Source: Alphaproteobacteria bacterium (GTDB lineage Bacteria > Pseudomonadota > Alphaproteobacteria > Micropepsales > Micropepsaceae). From it: DNA of 18,260 nt. Positions 1 through 6,807 of the stretch are shown piece after piece. The DNA lies in contig JAGWSK010000340.1 of NCBI GenBank assembly GCA_028869355.1, positions 1-18,260 on the forward strand, written 5' to 3'. Numbering within the stretch: position 1 is the stretch's first letter; each line of letters opens with the position of its first letter. Position numbers and translations under genes: made by a program. A model generated the notes under the pieces. It worked only from the letters and a program-made list of their open reading frames with translations. It did not search any database and was not told where the DNA came from.

Positions 1-446
1 AGTCGCTGTCGCAGGCTTCCTATAATTTCATCATCAATGAGGCGCTCGGCGACAGTTATGAGATCCAGGCCGGCCGCATGGCGTCACAGCGCGGCGGATC
101 ACAGCAGATCCGCCAGTTCGGTGATCGCATGGTGAGCGACCATACAACCCTGACGCAGCAGCTGGGGATGGTGCTGCAGACCAATGGAACTCCGGTCGTG
201 ACGCCGGCGGCGCTCGATCCGCGCCACCTGACCATGATCAATGATCTGACCGTGGCGCAGGGGCCTGACTTCGACCGGCGCTACGCCATTCAACAGGTGA
301 GCGCACACCGGGAAGCGGTCGCGCTGCTGGAGAGTTACGCGCAGAGCGGCGACAACCCGGCTTTGCGGCAATGGGCCATGCAGACTCTGGCGATGGTCCA
401 GGAACATTTGCGGCTGGCGCAGATGCTCCCCGGCGCGGCGGGATAA
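1..446 (+). CDS. DUF4142-domain protein, C-terminal part (truncated by window start)
   Basis: The frame is open from position 3 with no upstream stop, so the gene begins outside the window; 147 residues are visible before TAA at 444-446. The readable start (FIINEALGDSYEIQAGRMAS, then VRxFGDRMVSDHTTLTQQL as a pattern) matches the DUF4142 family: a small aliphatic stretch, an E-I-x-x-G-R/L-x-A motif, then 'FG/A-x-x-M-V-x-D-H' with the diagnostic Asp-His pair. The fold is a ferritin-like helical bundle, often exported. A signal peptide, if present, lies outside the window. The C-terminal half (VALLESYAQSGDNPALRQWAMQ) fits the family's last helix pair. Biochemical function is unknown for the family. 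It is followed directly by the IS5-like element; the stop is 5 bp before the inverted repeat, so the gene appears intact at its 3' end. Confidence 0.85.
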   Translation, partial: SLSQASYNFIINEALGDSYEIQAGRMASQRGGSQQIRQFGDRMVSDHTTLTQQLGMVLQTNGTPVVTPAALDPRHLTMINDLTVAQGPDFDRRYAIQQVSAHREAVALLESYAQSGDNPALRQWAMQTLAMVQEHLRLAQMLPGAAG

Positions 447-450
447 ACGT

Positions 451-481
451 ACCTCTCCCCTTGAGGGGCTGTTGCGTAAAT
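451..481 (+). repeat. Left inverted repeat of the IS and its flanking palindrome arm (31 bp)
   Basis: These 31 bases are the exact reverse complement of 1589-1619. The outer part (ACCTCTCCCC) is typical of the C/T-rich arm of small intergenic palindromes, and the inner part (GGGGCTGTTGCGTAAAT) looks like an IS5-family terminal repeat. Whether the outer bases belong to the IS or to a host palindrome is undecided. Confidence 0.9.
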
Positions 482-1606
482 AGCGGATGTGATTCGCTGA
501 CGCGCGGTATTGGGGGATTCGCGATGGCGATAAAGCAGATCGGACAACCGACGTTCATTGAGGCATTTCTGCCGAAGGGGCTGGGAAAGAACGAGGCGCT
601 GGATCGCATCAGCGGGTTGGTGAAATGGTATCGGTTCGAGAAGTTGCTGGCGCACTTTCGCAGTGACGAAACGCCGGGACGGCCGGGTTATCCGGTACTG
701 CTTCTGTTTCGCGCGCTGCTGTTGCAGTCGCTGTACGGCCTCTCGGAACGGGAGCTGGAAGACGCGCTCAACGACCGGCTGTCGTTCAAGCGTTTTGTTG
801 GTTTGAACATCGAGGAACCGGCGCCGGACCACACGGTTCTGTGCCGGTTCCGCAATGAATTGATCGCACAAAACCTCCTCGACAGGCTTTTTGCCGAACT
901 CAACCGGCAGCTCGAAAGGGCCGGTGTGGTTCTCAAGCGCGGGACGATGCTGGATGCAACCTTGATTGAAGCGGTATCGCGTCGGCCCAGCGATGAACGT
1001 CCCTCGGTTGATCCTGACGCTGCTTTTGCCAAACGGCAGGGCAAGGCTGGTTCGACATTCGGCTACAAGGCGCATGTCGGTGTCGATGAGGGATCGGGAT
1101 TGATTCGCGTAGTCATCACCACGCCGGCGAACGTGAACGACACAACCCCGGCGGACGATTTGATCTGCGGTGACGAAAGGTCGGTTTGGGCCGATGGCGC
1201 CTATGACACGCATGCGCGGATTGCCCGGCTGCAAGCCGAAGGGAAGAAGTCCCGCATTGCGCGCCGGCCCAACAAGCATCGCCAGCTTCCGGCACGGTTG
1301 AAACGCTACAATCAACTGATTGCCCGTCGTCGTGCAGCCGTCGAGACCACCTTCGCGACAATGAAGCATCGGATGCATCTCCACTGCATCCGCTACATCG
1401 GCCTGGCCAAGGCCGAAGCGCAGATCACGATGACCGCGATGGCTTTCAACCTGCGACGATGGGCAGCAATCACGGCCGGAGTCTGACTGTAGCGAGGAAA
1501 ATCCATGCTTCAGCGACCCAACAACTCAGAACAGCGGAGCCAAATAGCCGCGATCGCCCGAACATGTGCGTCCGCCGCTATTTGTCCGATTTACGCAACA
1601 GCCCCT
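465..1606 (+). mobile_element. IS5-family insertion sequence, about 1.14 kb
   Basis: One transposase ORF (524-1486) is bracketed by terminal inverted repeats that read GGGGCTGTTGCGTAAAT inward from each end. The ends given are the most likely IS borders. The inverted symmetry continues outward for 14 more bases on each side, so the exact tips cannot be fixed from sequence alone. No target-site duplication of 2-9 bp is visible at any border I tried. A second inverted pair lies inside the right end: CAAATAGC at 1541-1548 and GCTATTTG at 1577-1584. The motif AAATAGCGG also occurs next to the left end, at 479-487. The element looks intact and therefore possibly active. Confidence 0.85.
524..1486 (+). 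CDS. IS5-family transposase
   Basis: A 320-residue DDE transposase that cuts and joins the IS ends. An N-terminal DUF772-type region (about residues 45-125, with PVLLLFRALLLQSLYGLSERELE and DHTVLCRFRNEL) precedes an RNase-H-like catalytic domain. Candidate catalytic residues are D144 in TMLDATLIEA, D224 in WADGAYD and E274 in VETTFATMK, with R270 and K281 at the spacing expected for the R(3)E(6)K part of the signature. The family's usual length is 300-330, so it is complete. The ATG at 524 is preferred because the family N-terminus (MAIKQIGQPTF) begins there; the frame stays open upstream through the IS end into the DUF4142 gene. It is in the same orientation as purH. No frameshift or premature stop is present. 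Confidence 0.93.
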   Translation: MAIKQIGQPTFIEAFLPKGLGKNEALDRISGLVKWYRFEKLLAHFRSDETPGRPGYPVLLLFRALLLQSLYGLSERELEDALNDRLSFKRFVGLNIEEPAPDHTVLCRFRNELIAQNLLDRLFAELNRQLERAGVVLKRGTMLDATLIEAVSRRPSDERPSVDPDAAFAKRQGKAGSTFGYKAHVGVDEGSGLIRVVITTPANVNDTTPADDLICGDERSVWADGAYDTHARIARLQAEGKKSRIARRPNKHRQLPARLKRYNQLIARRRAAVETTFATMKHRMHLHCIRYIGLAKAEAQITMTAMAFNLRRWAAITAGV

Positions 1607-1619
1607 CAAGGGGAGAGGT
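1589..1619 (-). repeat. Right inverted repeat of the IS, carrying the purH ribosome-binding region
   Basis: Perfect 31-bp inverted match to 451-481. Its outer end reads GGGGAGAGGT (1610-1619), a purine-rich tract 10-20 nt before the purH ATG that can act as the Shine-Dalgarno. The IS arm and the purH translation start are therefore physically fused. Confidence 0.9.
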
Positions 1620-1629
1620 GGATTCCTGC

Positions 1630-3213
1630 ATGACCAGGCGAATCATCAAGCGCGCGTTGATTTCGGTATCGGACAAAACCGGGATCGAAGACTTTGCCCG
1701 GGCGCTGGCGCATCAAGGCATCGAGCTGATTTCCACCGGCGGCACGGCGGCGGCGCTGCGCAAGGCGGGTCTTGCCGTGCGCGATGTCTCGGAGGTCACC
1801 GGTTTTCCGGAAATCATGGATGGGCGGGTCAAGACGCTGCATCCTAAAATCCATGGCGGTTTGCTGGCACAGCGTGACCGGCATGATGCAGCCATGCGCG
1901 AACACGCCATCGCCGGGATCGATTTGCTGGTCTGCAATCTCTATCCGTTCGAAGCTGCCGTCGTCAAAAACGCGTCGTTCGAAGAAGCGGTGGAAAATAT
2001 CGATATCGGCGGGCCGGCAATGATTCGCGGCGCCGCGAAGAATCACGAATGGGTCACAGTTGTCGTCGATCCGGAAGATTATTCGCCGGTAGCGGCTGAA
2101 ATCGCCGGCGGTGGAGTGGAAAAGGCGACGCGGAGCAGGCTGGCGCAGATCGCATTCGCCCGCACGGCCGCGTATGACTCCGCGGTTTCGGAATGGCTGG
2201 CGGGCGAGCTGGCCCGTGACGGAGATGCTGAGCCGCCGCGGCGCCGGAGTTTCGCCGGACGCCTGCGGCAGAAGCTTCGCTACGGTGAAAACCCGCATCA
2301 GCAGGCGGCGTTCTACGTCACCGGGGAGTCCCGGTTTGGCGTTGCGACGGCGCGGCAGCTTCAGGGCAAGGAGCTGTCCTACAACAACATCAATGACACC
2401 GATGCGGGCTATGAGCTGGCTGCGGAGTTCGGCGGGGTCAAGCCTACTTGCGTCATCGTCAAGCACGCCAATCCCTGCGGTGTGGCGACCGCGGAAACTC
2501 TTGCCGATGCCTATCGCAATGCGCTTGCCTGCGATCCGGTCAGCGCCTTTGGTGGCGTGCTCGCGTTCAACCGCAGCATCGACGCGGACACCGCAGAATT
2601 GGTCGCAAATTTGTTCATCGAAGTCATTATCGCGCCGGAAGCAGATTCCGAGGCGATCCGCATTCTCTCGGCCAGGAAAAATCTTCGTCTGCTGATCGCG
2701 GGAGGATTGCCGGATCCGCATGCCGAAGGCTGGCTCGTACGCTCGGTGGCTGGCGGACTCCTGGTGCAGAATCGCGATACCGGCGCGGCGACCGCGGAAT
2801 CCGTCCGCGTCGTCACGCGCCGCGCGCCGACCGGGCAGGAACTGGCGGACATGCTGTTCGCATTCACAGTGGTCAAGCATGTGAAATCGAACGCCATTGT
2901 GTTTGTCAAAGACGGTTCGACCGCAGGCATCGGCGCGGGACAGATGAGCCGTGTCGACTCGGCACGCATGGCGGCGATCAAGGCGGGTGAAGCCGCGGCG
3001 GCAGCGCATTGGCCCGAGCCGCGCACAATCGGCTCTGCGGCAGCTTCAGATGCATTTTTTCCGTTCCCGGACGGTCTCATCGCCATTGCCGAAGCCGGCG
3101 CAACTGCGGTGATTCAACCGGGCGGGTCGGTGCGGGATGACGAGGTCATCAAAGAGGCGGACGCGCGGGGTCTCGCGATGGTGTTTACCGGCGTGCGTCA
3201 CTTCAGGCATTAG
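1630..3213 (+). CDS. purH: Bifunctional AICAR transformylase / IMP cyclohydrolase
   Basis: Catalyses the last two steps of de novo IMP synthesis: formylation of AICAR with 10-formyl-THF, then ring closure. At 527 residues it has normal family length. The N-terminal MGS-like cyclohydrolase domain (about 1-145) shows SVSDKTG, STGGTA and TGFPEIMDGRVKTLHPKIHGG. The transformylase domain shows LRYGENPHQQ, the catalytic KHANPCG motif, CDPVSAFGGVLAFNR, KSNAIV and the typical ending with TGVRHFRH. The ATG at 1630 starts the conserved RxIKRALISVSDKTG segment and has GGGGAGAGGTGG upstream; the frame is open further upstream only through IS sequence. The IS ends 10 bp before the ATG, so the native promoter must be upstream of the IS or lost. 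Transcription may come from the IS or by read-through. Stop is followed by a hairpin at 3227-3274. Confidence 0.97.
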   Translation: MTRRIIKRALISVSDKTGIEDFARALAHQGIELISTGGTAAALRKAGLAVRDVSEVTGFPEIMDGRVKTLHPKIHGGLLAQRDRHDAAMREHAIAGIDLLVCNLYPFEAAVVKNASFEEAVENIDIGGPAMIRGAAKNHEWVTVVVDPEDYSPVAAEIAGGGVEKATRSRLAQIAFARTAAYDSAVSEWLAGELARDGDAEPPRRRSFAGRLRQKLRYGENPHQQAAFYVTGESRFGVATARQLQGKELSYNNINDTDAGYELAAEFGGVKPTCVIVKHANPCGVATAETLADAYRNALACDPVSAFGGVLAFNRSIDADTAELVANLFIEVIIAPEADSEAIRILSARKNLRLLIAGGLPDPHAEGWLVRSVAGGLLVQNRDTGAATAESVRVVTRRAPTGQELADMLFAFTVVKHVKSNAIVFVKDGSTAGIGAGQMSRVDSARMAAIKAGEAAAAAHWPEPRTIGSAAASDAFFPFPDGLIAIAEAGATAVIQPGGSVRDDEVIKEADARGLAMVFTGVRHFRH

Positions 3214-3226
3214 CTCGCCGGCCGCT

Positions 3227-3274
3227 TCCCACGCGCGGAAATTGCCTTTGCCAATTTCTATTTCGCGCGTGGGA
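3227..3274 (+). terminator. Hairpin downstream of purH, possible terminator
   Basis: TCCCACGCGCG (3227-3237) pairs with CGCGCGTGGGA (3264-3274). The inner GAAATTG (3238-3244) pairs with CAATTTC (3252-3258), leaving a 5-nt bulge on the 3' side. No T-tract follows, so it may be a rho-assisted terminator, an mRNA-stabilising stem or a plain intergenic palindrome. It lies between purH and the convergent small gene. The rest of 3275-3348 shows only short imperfect GC-rich inverted repeats. Confidence 0.4.
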
Positions 3275-3348
3275 CCCCTGGCGGCGCTTAGGCTTCTCCA
3301 AGCTTCGCGCTAATGCGCTCGCGCGGCGAAAGAAAAACTGTGTGCCGG

Positions 3349-3531
3349 TTAGTAAATTTCGGTGTGGACGGGGCGATCTCCGTCCCAGATGCTGTAGCCC
3401 TTGCCGATGCGGGTTTTCAGCCGCTTTGCCTGGGCACGCGCATCCTCGTCGTCGCGGGCCTCGATTTGAGTTGAATGATATACGCGGTTGGCGTGAGTGA
3501 TAAAATCAAGCCGGTAATTGCGCATCCGCAT
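3349..3531 (-). CDS. Small conserved-looking hypothetical protein (60 aa)
   Basis: I do not recognise a named family. The predicted product begins MRMRNYRLDFITHANRV and ends YSIWDGDRPVHTEIY. The layout (an N-terminal strand YRLDF, a charged central helix rich in Asp/Glu/Ala/Arg, and a C-terminal 'xWDGDRxVH' strand) resembles the many short alphaproteobacterial hypothetical proteins of the form 'YRlyFld..., DDEeA, ...lWdG.rlV'. The frame is open far upstream, but the residues before the chosen ATG look random. GAGG lies 8-12 nt before the ATG. An alternative ATG lies two codons downstream. It follows gcrA on the same strand with about 125 nt between, so co-transcription is possible. Function unknown. 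Confidence 0.55.
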   Translation of the reverse strand: MRMRNYRLDFITHANRVYHSTQIEARDDEDARAQAKRLKTRIGKGYSIWDGDRPVHTEIY

Positions 3532-3656
3532 TTCGTAGCGCCTCGTTGACCCGAATACATTGATCTGGATCACCTGGACCAAAGAAGGCCTCCAATCGTC
3601 GCTCACATGCGCAACGCCTCGCGCGCACAAGCGGGAGGAAGGGGAAGTTGTGGTGG

Positions 3657-4091
3657 TTACGAGGCGGCGCGGCGGGTCTTCACCTGCTGCGGCTGATAGG
3701 CTTTGCGCGCATGCGCTTCGCAGTAAGGTGAACCGGTTTTCGGCTTGCGGCCACAGAAATGGAATTCGTTTTCGGAAGGGTCGCCGATCGGCCACCGGCA
3801 CATGCGGTCATTGATCGTCAGGACGGTGACGAAATTACCGTCGTCCAGCTTGATCGGATCTTCTTCAATGATTTCCGGCAGCGGAGGCGCGGCGTGGATG
3901 GCGGTGCGCCGCTGAGTCCGCGGCCGTTCGGACCGCGCCGGCACCGTCCGCCCCGCAAGGCCGAGACGATGGACTTTGCCGATCACCGCATTGCGGCTGA
4001 CTCCTCCGAGCGCAAGCGCAATCTGGCTGGCGGTCAAACCTTCGTTCCAGAGACCTTTCAACTGCTCAACGCGTTCTTCCGTCCAGCCCAT
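3657..4091 (-). CDS. gcrA: Cell-cycle regulator GcrA
   Basis: A 144-residue GcrA protein. GcrA is a sigma70-associated transcription factor that, in Caulobacter, binds CcrM-methylated GANTC sites and activates S-phase and division genes. The N-terminal DNA-binding helix-turn-helix starts exactly at MGWTEERVEQLKGLWNEG and continues with the family hallmark SRNAVIGKVHRLGLAGR (about residues 31-47). A proline/arginine-rich linker follows. The C-terminal sigma-binding domain shows CRWPIGDP (about 98-105), FCGRK and SPYCEAHARKAYQP. It is shorter than Caulobacter GcrA because the linker is short. A GGGGAG ribosome-binding site lies 6 nt before the ATG. Its promoter region carries a GANTC site, which would allow methylation-dependent autoregulation (inference). 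Confidence 0.97.
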   Translation of the reverse strand: MGWTEERVEQLKGLWNEGLTASQIALALGGVSRNAVIGKVHRLGLAGRTVPARSERPRTQRRTAIHAAPPLPEIIEEDPIKLDDGNFVTVLTINDRMCRWPIGDPSENEFHFCGRKPKTGSPYCEAHARKAYQPQQVKTRRAAS

Positions 4092-4111
4092 GGCGATCTC
4101 CCCTGTGCCTC

Positions 4112-4140
4112 AATATATTGCACTCTCGCGGTCTTGAGTC
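4112..4140 (-). promoter_or_regulatory. Candidate gcrA promoter with a GANTC site at -35
   Basis: Read on the minus strand, a -10-like TATATT (4112-4117) lies about 20 nt before the gcrA ATG. A 17-bp spacer separates it from GACTCA (4135-4140), which does not match TTGACA but contains a GANTC site (4136-4140). GcrA-dependent promoters are known to use methylated GANTC near the core elements in place of a good -35. The predicted leader is about 14 nt and contains the GGGGAG ribosome-binding site. Confidence 0.45.
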
Positions 4141-4215
4141 ACAATACGTAAGTGCGCCTACTAAATTTTGTCCACAGTTAGAATCGTTGGCATGCATTTA
4201 GCAAACCCATTCCCA

Positions 4216-4458
4216 TTAGCGCGGCCCCTTCTTGACGAGCTCGACAACGGTATTCGGCAATCCGAGACGCTTCTTTCTCGCCACCTCCATCCGCTCGGCC
4301 ATTTCAGGGTTCTCGAGCCGACGGCTTATGTGCTCGTCGACGGCTTCCCGGATCACGTCGAGCGCAGAACAATTGTAATTCGCAGCGCAGAAGTCCTTCA
4401 GCCTCGTAGCCAGAGGCTCGCCGAGTTGGAGCTTTTTGTCGTTGTAGGGCTTCGCCAT
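4216..4458 (-). CDS. Ribbon-helix-helix (RHH) DNA-binding protein, antitoxin-like
   Basis: An 80-residue protein. Residues about 9-45 (LQLGEPLATRLKDFCAANY, then ALDVIREAVDEHI) follow the RHH pattern: a short beta strand, helix A, a turn, and helix B with the 'I-R-E-A' motif. The charged tail (MAERMEVARKKRLGL) is helical. RHH proteins dimerise through the strand and often repress their own promoters. Many are type II antitoxins, but no toxin-like ORF is adjacent: the next gene on this strand is gcrA, 124 bp away, and argD diverges upstream. It could be a solitary regulator or an orphan antitoxin. Two AGTACTTT repeats spaced one helical turn apart lie directly before its ATG. No Shine-Dalgarno is visible. 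Confidence 0.75.
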   Translation of the reverse strand: MAKPYNDKKLQLGEPLATRLKDFCAANYNCSALDVIREAVDEHISRRLENPEMAERMEVARKKRLGLPNTVVELVKKGPR

Positions 4459-4459
4459 A

Positions 4460-4506
4460 AAAGTACTTTATAGTACTTTCTAAAAATAAGCGAGTCGAAT
4501 CGAATC
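4460..4506 (-). promoter_or_regulatory. RHH-gene promoter/operator: two AGTACTTT repeats and a triple GANTC block
   Basis: AGTACTTT occurs at 4462-4469 and 4472-4479, exactly 10 bp apart; the first lies in the perfect palindrome AAAGTACTTT (4460-4469). Between and over them, on the minus strand, is a -10-like TATAAA (4467-4472) only 8 nt before the ATG. Three contiguous GANTC sites (GAGTCGAATCGAATC, 4492-4506) cover the -35 zone. The arrangement suggests self-repression by the RHH protein combined with methylation-linked control, and a very short leader or none. Confidence 0.5.
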
Positions 4507-4656
4507 ACTGGGGCCCGGCCTGCACCGCGTCCGCCAGATCATCGGTCCAGCGCTATACTGGTAAGCTGCCCAGCAGAACACGAACTTCCAGCTTCTGATT
4601 TTGGCATCGCGCGCTTATAAGACGCGCTTTCAATTTTCCGGAAAGGAGAGATTTCC

Positions 4657-5844
4657 GTGATTCCGCCGGTTCTTCCGACCTATGCCAGGGCGGATGTCGC
4701 ATTCACCAGAGGCGAGGGACCTTATCTCTTTGACGAGAAAGACCGGCGATATCTCGATTTCGGATCCGGCATCGCGGTTTCGGCCTTGGGCCATTGCCAC
4801 CCATATCTTGTATCGGCGCTGCAGGACCAGGCGGCGCACCTGTGGCACACCTCAAATCTCTACCGCATTCCCGGACAGCAGAAGCTGGCCGAACGCCTGG
4901 TCGCGCAGACCTTCGCCGACACTGTATTCTTCACCAATTCCGGTGCCGAGGCAATGGAGTGCGCGATCAAGATCGCCCGGCGCTACCACCATGCGTCGGG
5001 CGCGCCGGAACGCTTTCGTCTGATCACGTTCCAGGGCGCGTTCCATGGCCGTACGCTCGCGACCATCGCTGCCGGAGGCAGCCCCAAATATCTTGAGGGC
5101 TTCGGTCCGCCGGTGGAGGGCTTCGATCAGGTGCCGCTTGGAGACATGGATGCGGTCATGCAGGCGGCCGGCAAACAAACAGCAGGCATCCTGGTTGAGC
5201 CGGTACAGGGCGAAGTGGGCGTGCGCGTTCCCCCGCCGGGATTCCTCCGGCGATTGAGGGAATTCTGCGACGCGAAGGGCTTGCTGCTGATTTTTGACGA
5301 AGTGCAAACTGGAGTCGGACGCCTCGGACGTTTATTCGCCTATGAGGAAACCGGAATTGCACCCGACATCATGCCGATCGGCAAGGGCATCGGCGGTGGT
5401 TTTCCGCTGGGCGCCTGCCTCGCCACCGAACGCGCAGCGAAGGGCATGACGACCGGATCGCATGGTTCGACTTATGGCGGCAATCCGCTGGCGATGGCGG
5501 CTGGAAACGCCGTGCTGGATATCGTGCTCGAGCCCGGCTTTCTCGACGGTGTGCGCCGGATCGCGGGGCATTTCCAGCAATCCCTGGCCGGGCTTGCGGC
5601 GGAGTATCCGGGTATCATCGAGGAAGTGCGCGGCCGTGGATTGCTGCTGGGTTTGAAGCTCCGTATTCCGGCGGCGCAGTTCATCACGCGTTTGCGTGAA
5701 CGCGGCTTCCTCGCGGTCGGCGCGACCGACAATGTCGTGCGGTTGTTGCCGCCTTTGAACATCGAAGAAAATCACATCCGCGAAGCCATGCAGGCGCTTG
5801 CCGCAACCTGCGCAAGCTTTGCCACGGAAGGCGCAGAGGCATGA
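4657..5844 (+). CDS. argD: Acetylornithine aminotransferase
   Basis: PLP-dependent class-III aminotransferase (395 aa) that makes N-acetylornithine from N-acetylglutamate semialdehyde in arginine synthesis; many members also act on succinyl-diaminopimelate. Visible motifs are LDFGSGIAVSALGHCHP near the N-terminus, FFTNSGAEAMECAIKIAR (91-108, phosphate contacts), LIFDEVQTGVGR with the pyridine-binding D214, and IGKGIGGGFP with the Schiff-base K243. The GTG at 4657 is chosen because GAAAGGAGAG (4641-4650) is an excellent ribosome-binding site 6 nt upstream. A TATAAG at 4616-4621 could be a -10, with no convincing -35. The stop overlaps the argF start as ATGA, so the two are translationally coupled. 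A closely related ornithine-type transaminase is possible, but the argF linkage favours argD. Confidence 0.95.
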   Translation: MIPPVLPTYARADVAFTRGEGPYLFDEKDRRYLDFGSGIAVSALGHCHPYLVSALQDQAAHLWHTSNLYRIPGQQKLAERLVAQTFADTVFFTNSGAEAMECAIKIARRYHHASGAPERFRLITFQGAFHGRTLATIAAGGSPKYLEGFGPPVEGFDQVPLGDMDAVMQAAGKQTAGILVEPVQGEVGVRVPPPGFLRRLREFCDAKGLLLIFDEVQTGVGRLGRLFAYEETGIAPDIMPIGKGIGGGFPLGACLATERAAKGMTTGSHGSTYGGNPLAMAAGNAVLDIVLEPGFLDGVRRIAGHFQQSLAGLAAEYPGIIEEVRGRGLLLGLKLRIPAAQFITRLRERGFLAVGATDNVVRLLPPLNIEENHIREAMQALAATCASFATEGAEA

Positions 5845-6806
5845 GTGCACGGATGGCCGTCCGGCAGCGCAAAATTTCCGAAACTGGTCCACGGCATTTC
5901 CTGGACCTGTCGGATCTCGATGGAACGACGCTGAGGGGAATCATCGCTGAGGCACGGCGGCGGAAGAATGCGCGCACCGGGTTACCGCGCGGCACGGCGG
6001 ACCGCGACGCACCCGCGCAAGGCCGCATGCTGGCGATGATCTTTGACCGCCCGTCGACGCGCACGCGAATATCCTTCGACGTCGGAATGCAGCAATTGGG
6101 CGGGTATTCGATCATACTGACGGGGGCCGAGATGCAACTTGGCCGCGGCGAGACGATTGGCGACACTGCGCGGGTCCTATCGCGTTACATCGATGCCATC
6201 ATGATCCGGACTCTTGGGCACGCGACGCTGCAGGGCCTGGCGGAAAATTCTGATGTACCCGTCATCAATGGACTGACCAAATCTTCGCACCCGTGCCAGG
6301 TCATGGCGGATGTCATGACATTCGAGGAGAAGAAGGGTCCTATTCGCGGCCGCACGGTGGCCTGGACCGGTGACTGGAACAATGTCTGCACGTCGTGGAT
6401 TCATGCTGCGGCACGCTTTGGTTTTGCGCTGCGCATCGCCACGCCCGCGGAATTGGCGCCGCCCCCAAACTTACGCAAATGGGCGCGCGATTCGGGGGCG
6501 GAAATAGAGTTTACCCATGACCCCGAACGCGCCGTCGCCGGTGCCGATTGCGTCGTCACCGACACCTGGATTTCCATGGGTGACAAGAACGCTTCGCGAC
6601 GGCGGACGCTACTGAAACCCTATCGTGTCGATGCCAAATTGCTGGCGAAAGCCGATCCAAGCGCCATCTTCATGCACTGCCTGCCAGCACACCGCGGCGA
6701 GGAAGTCACGGATGACGTGATCGATGGACCCCAATCGGTTGTCTATGACGAAGCCGAGAATCGCCTGCATGCGCAAAAGGCGATCTTGCTGTGGTGCCTG
6801 GAATAG
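5841..6806 (+). CDS. argF: Ornithine carbamoyltransferase
   Basis: Joins carbamoyl phosphate to ornithine to give citrulline (anabolic arginine pathway, cytoplasm). The 321 residues contain the carbamoyl-phosphate site STRTR (72-76, in DRPSTRTRISFD), the HPCQ motif (150-153), the ornithine-loop DTWISMG (241-247) and the HCLP motif (279-282, in FMHCLPAHRGEEV). The start is the ATG of the ATGA overlap with argD. About 18 residues precede the conserved HFLDLSDL, slightly more than usual, so MAVRQRK (residue 5) is an alternative start. The region RGTADRDAPAQGRMLAMIFDRPS resembles the alphaproteobacterial form of the enzyme. It is followed by an inverted repeat that begins 2 nt after the stop. Confidence 0.97.
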   Translation: MSARMAVRQRKISETGPRHFLDLSDLDGTTLRGIIAEARRRKNARTGLPRGTADRDAPAQGRMLAMIFDRPSTRTRISFDVGMQQLGGYSIILTGAEMQLGRGETIGDTARVLSRYIDAIMIRTLGHATLQGLAENSDVPVINGLTKSSHPCQVMADVMTFEEKKGPIRGRTVAWTGDWNNVCTSWIHAAARFGFALRIATPAELAPPPNLRKWARDSGAEIEFTHDPERAVAGADCVVTDTWISMGDKNASRRRTLLKPYRVDAKLLAKADPSAIFMHCLPAHRGEEVTDDVIDGPQSVVYDEAENRLHAQKAILLWCLE

Positions 6807-6807
6807 A

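Noticed and set aside
335..1384. Long minus-strand open frame (349 codons) over the transposase
   Set aside because: It is an antisense shadow of the IS5 transposase; its translation shows no recognisable domain and the transposase motifs are unambiguous.
1606..3009. Long minus-strand open frame (467 codons) over purH
   Set aside because: Antisense shadow of a clear full-length purH in a GC-rich genome; arginine-rich low-meaning translation.
4092..4656. Toxin gene paired with the RHH protein
   Set aside because: No small ORF with toxin features lies on either side; gcrA and argD flank the RHH gene directly.
5007..5030. GGAAC...CGTT inside argD
   Set aside because: The spacer is 15 bp, outside the EcfG 16-17 range, and the site lies in the middle of coding sequence.
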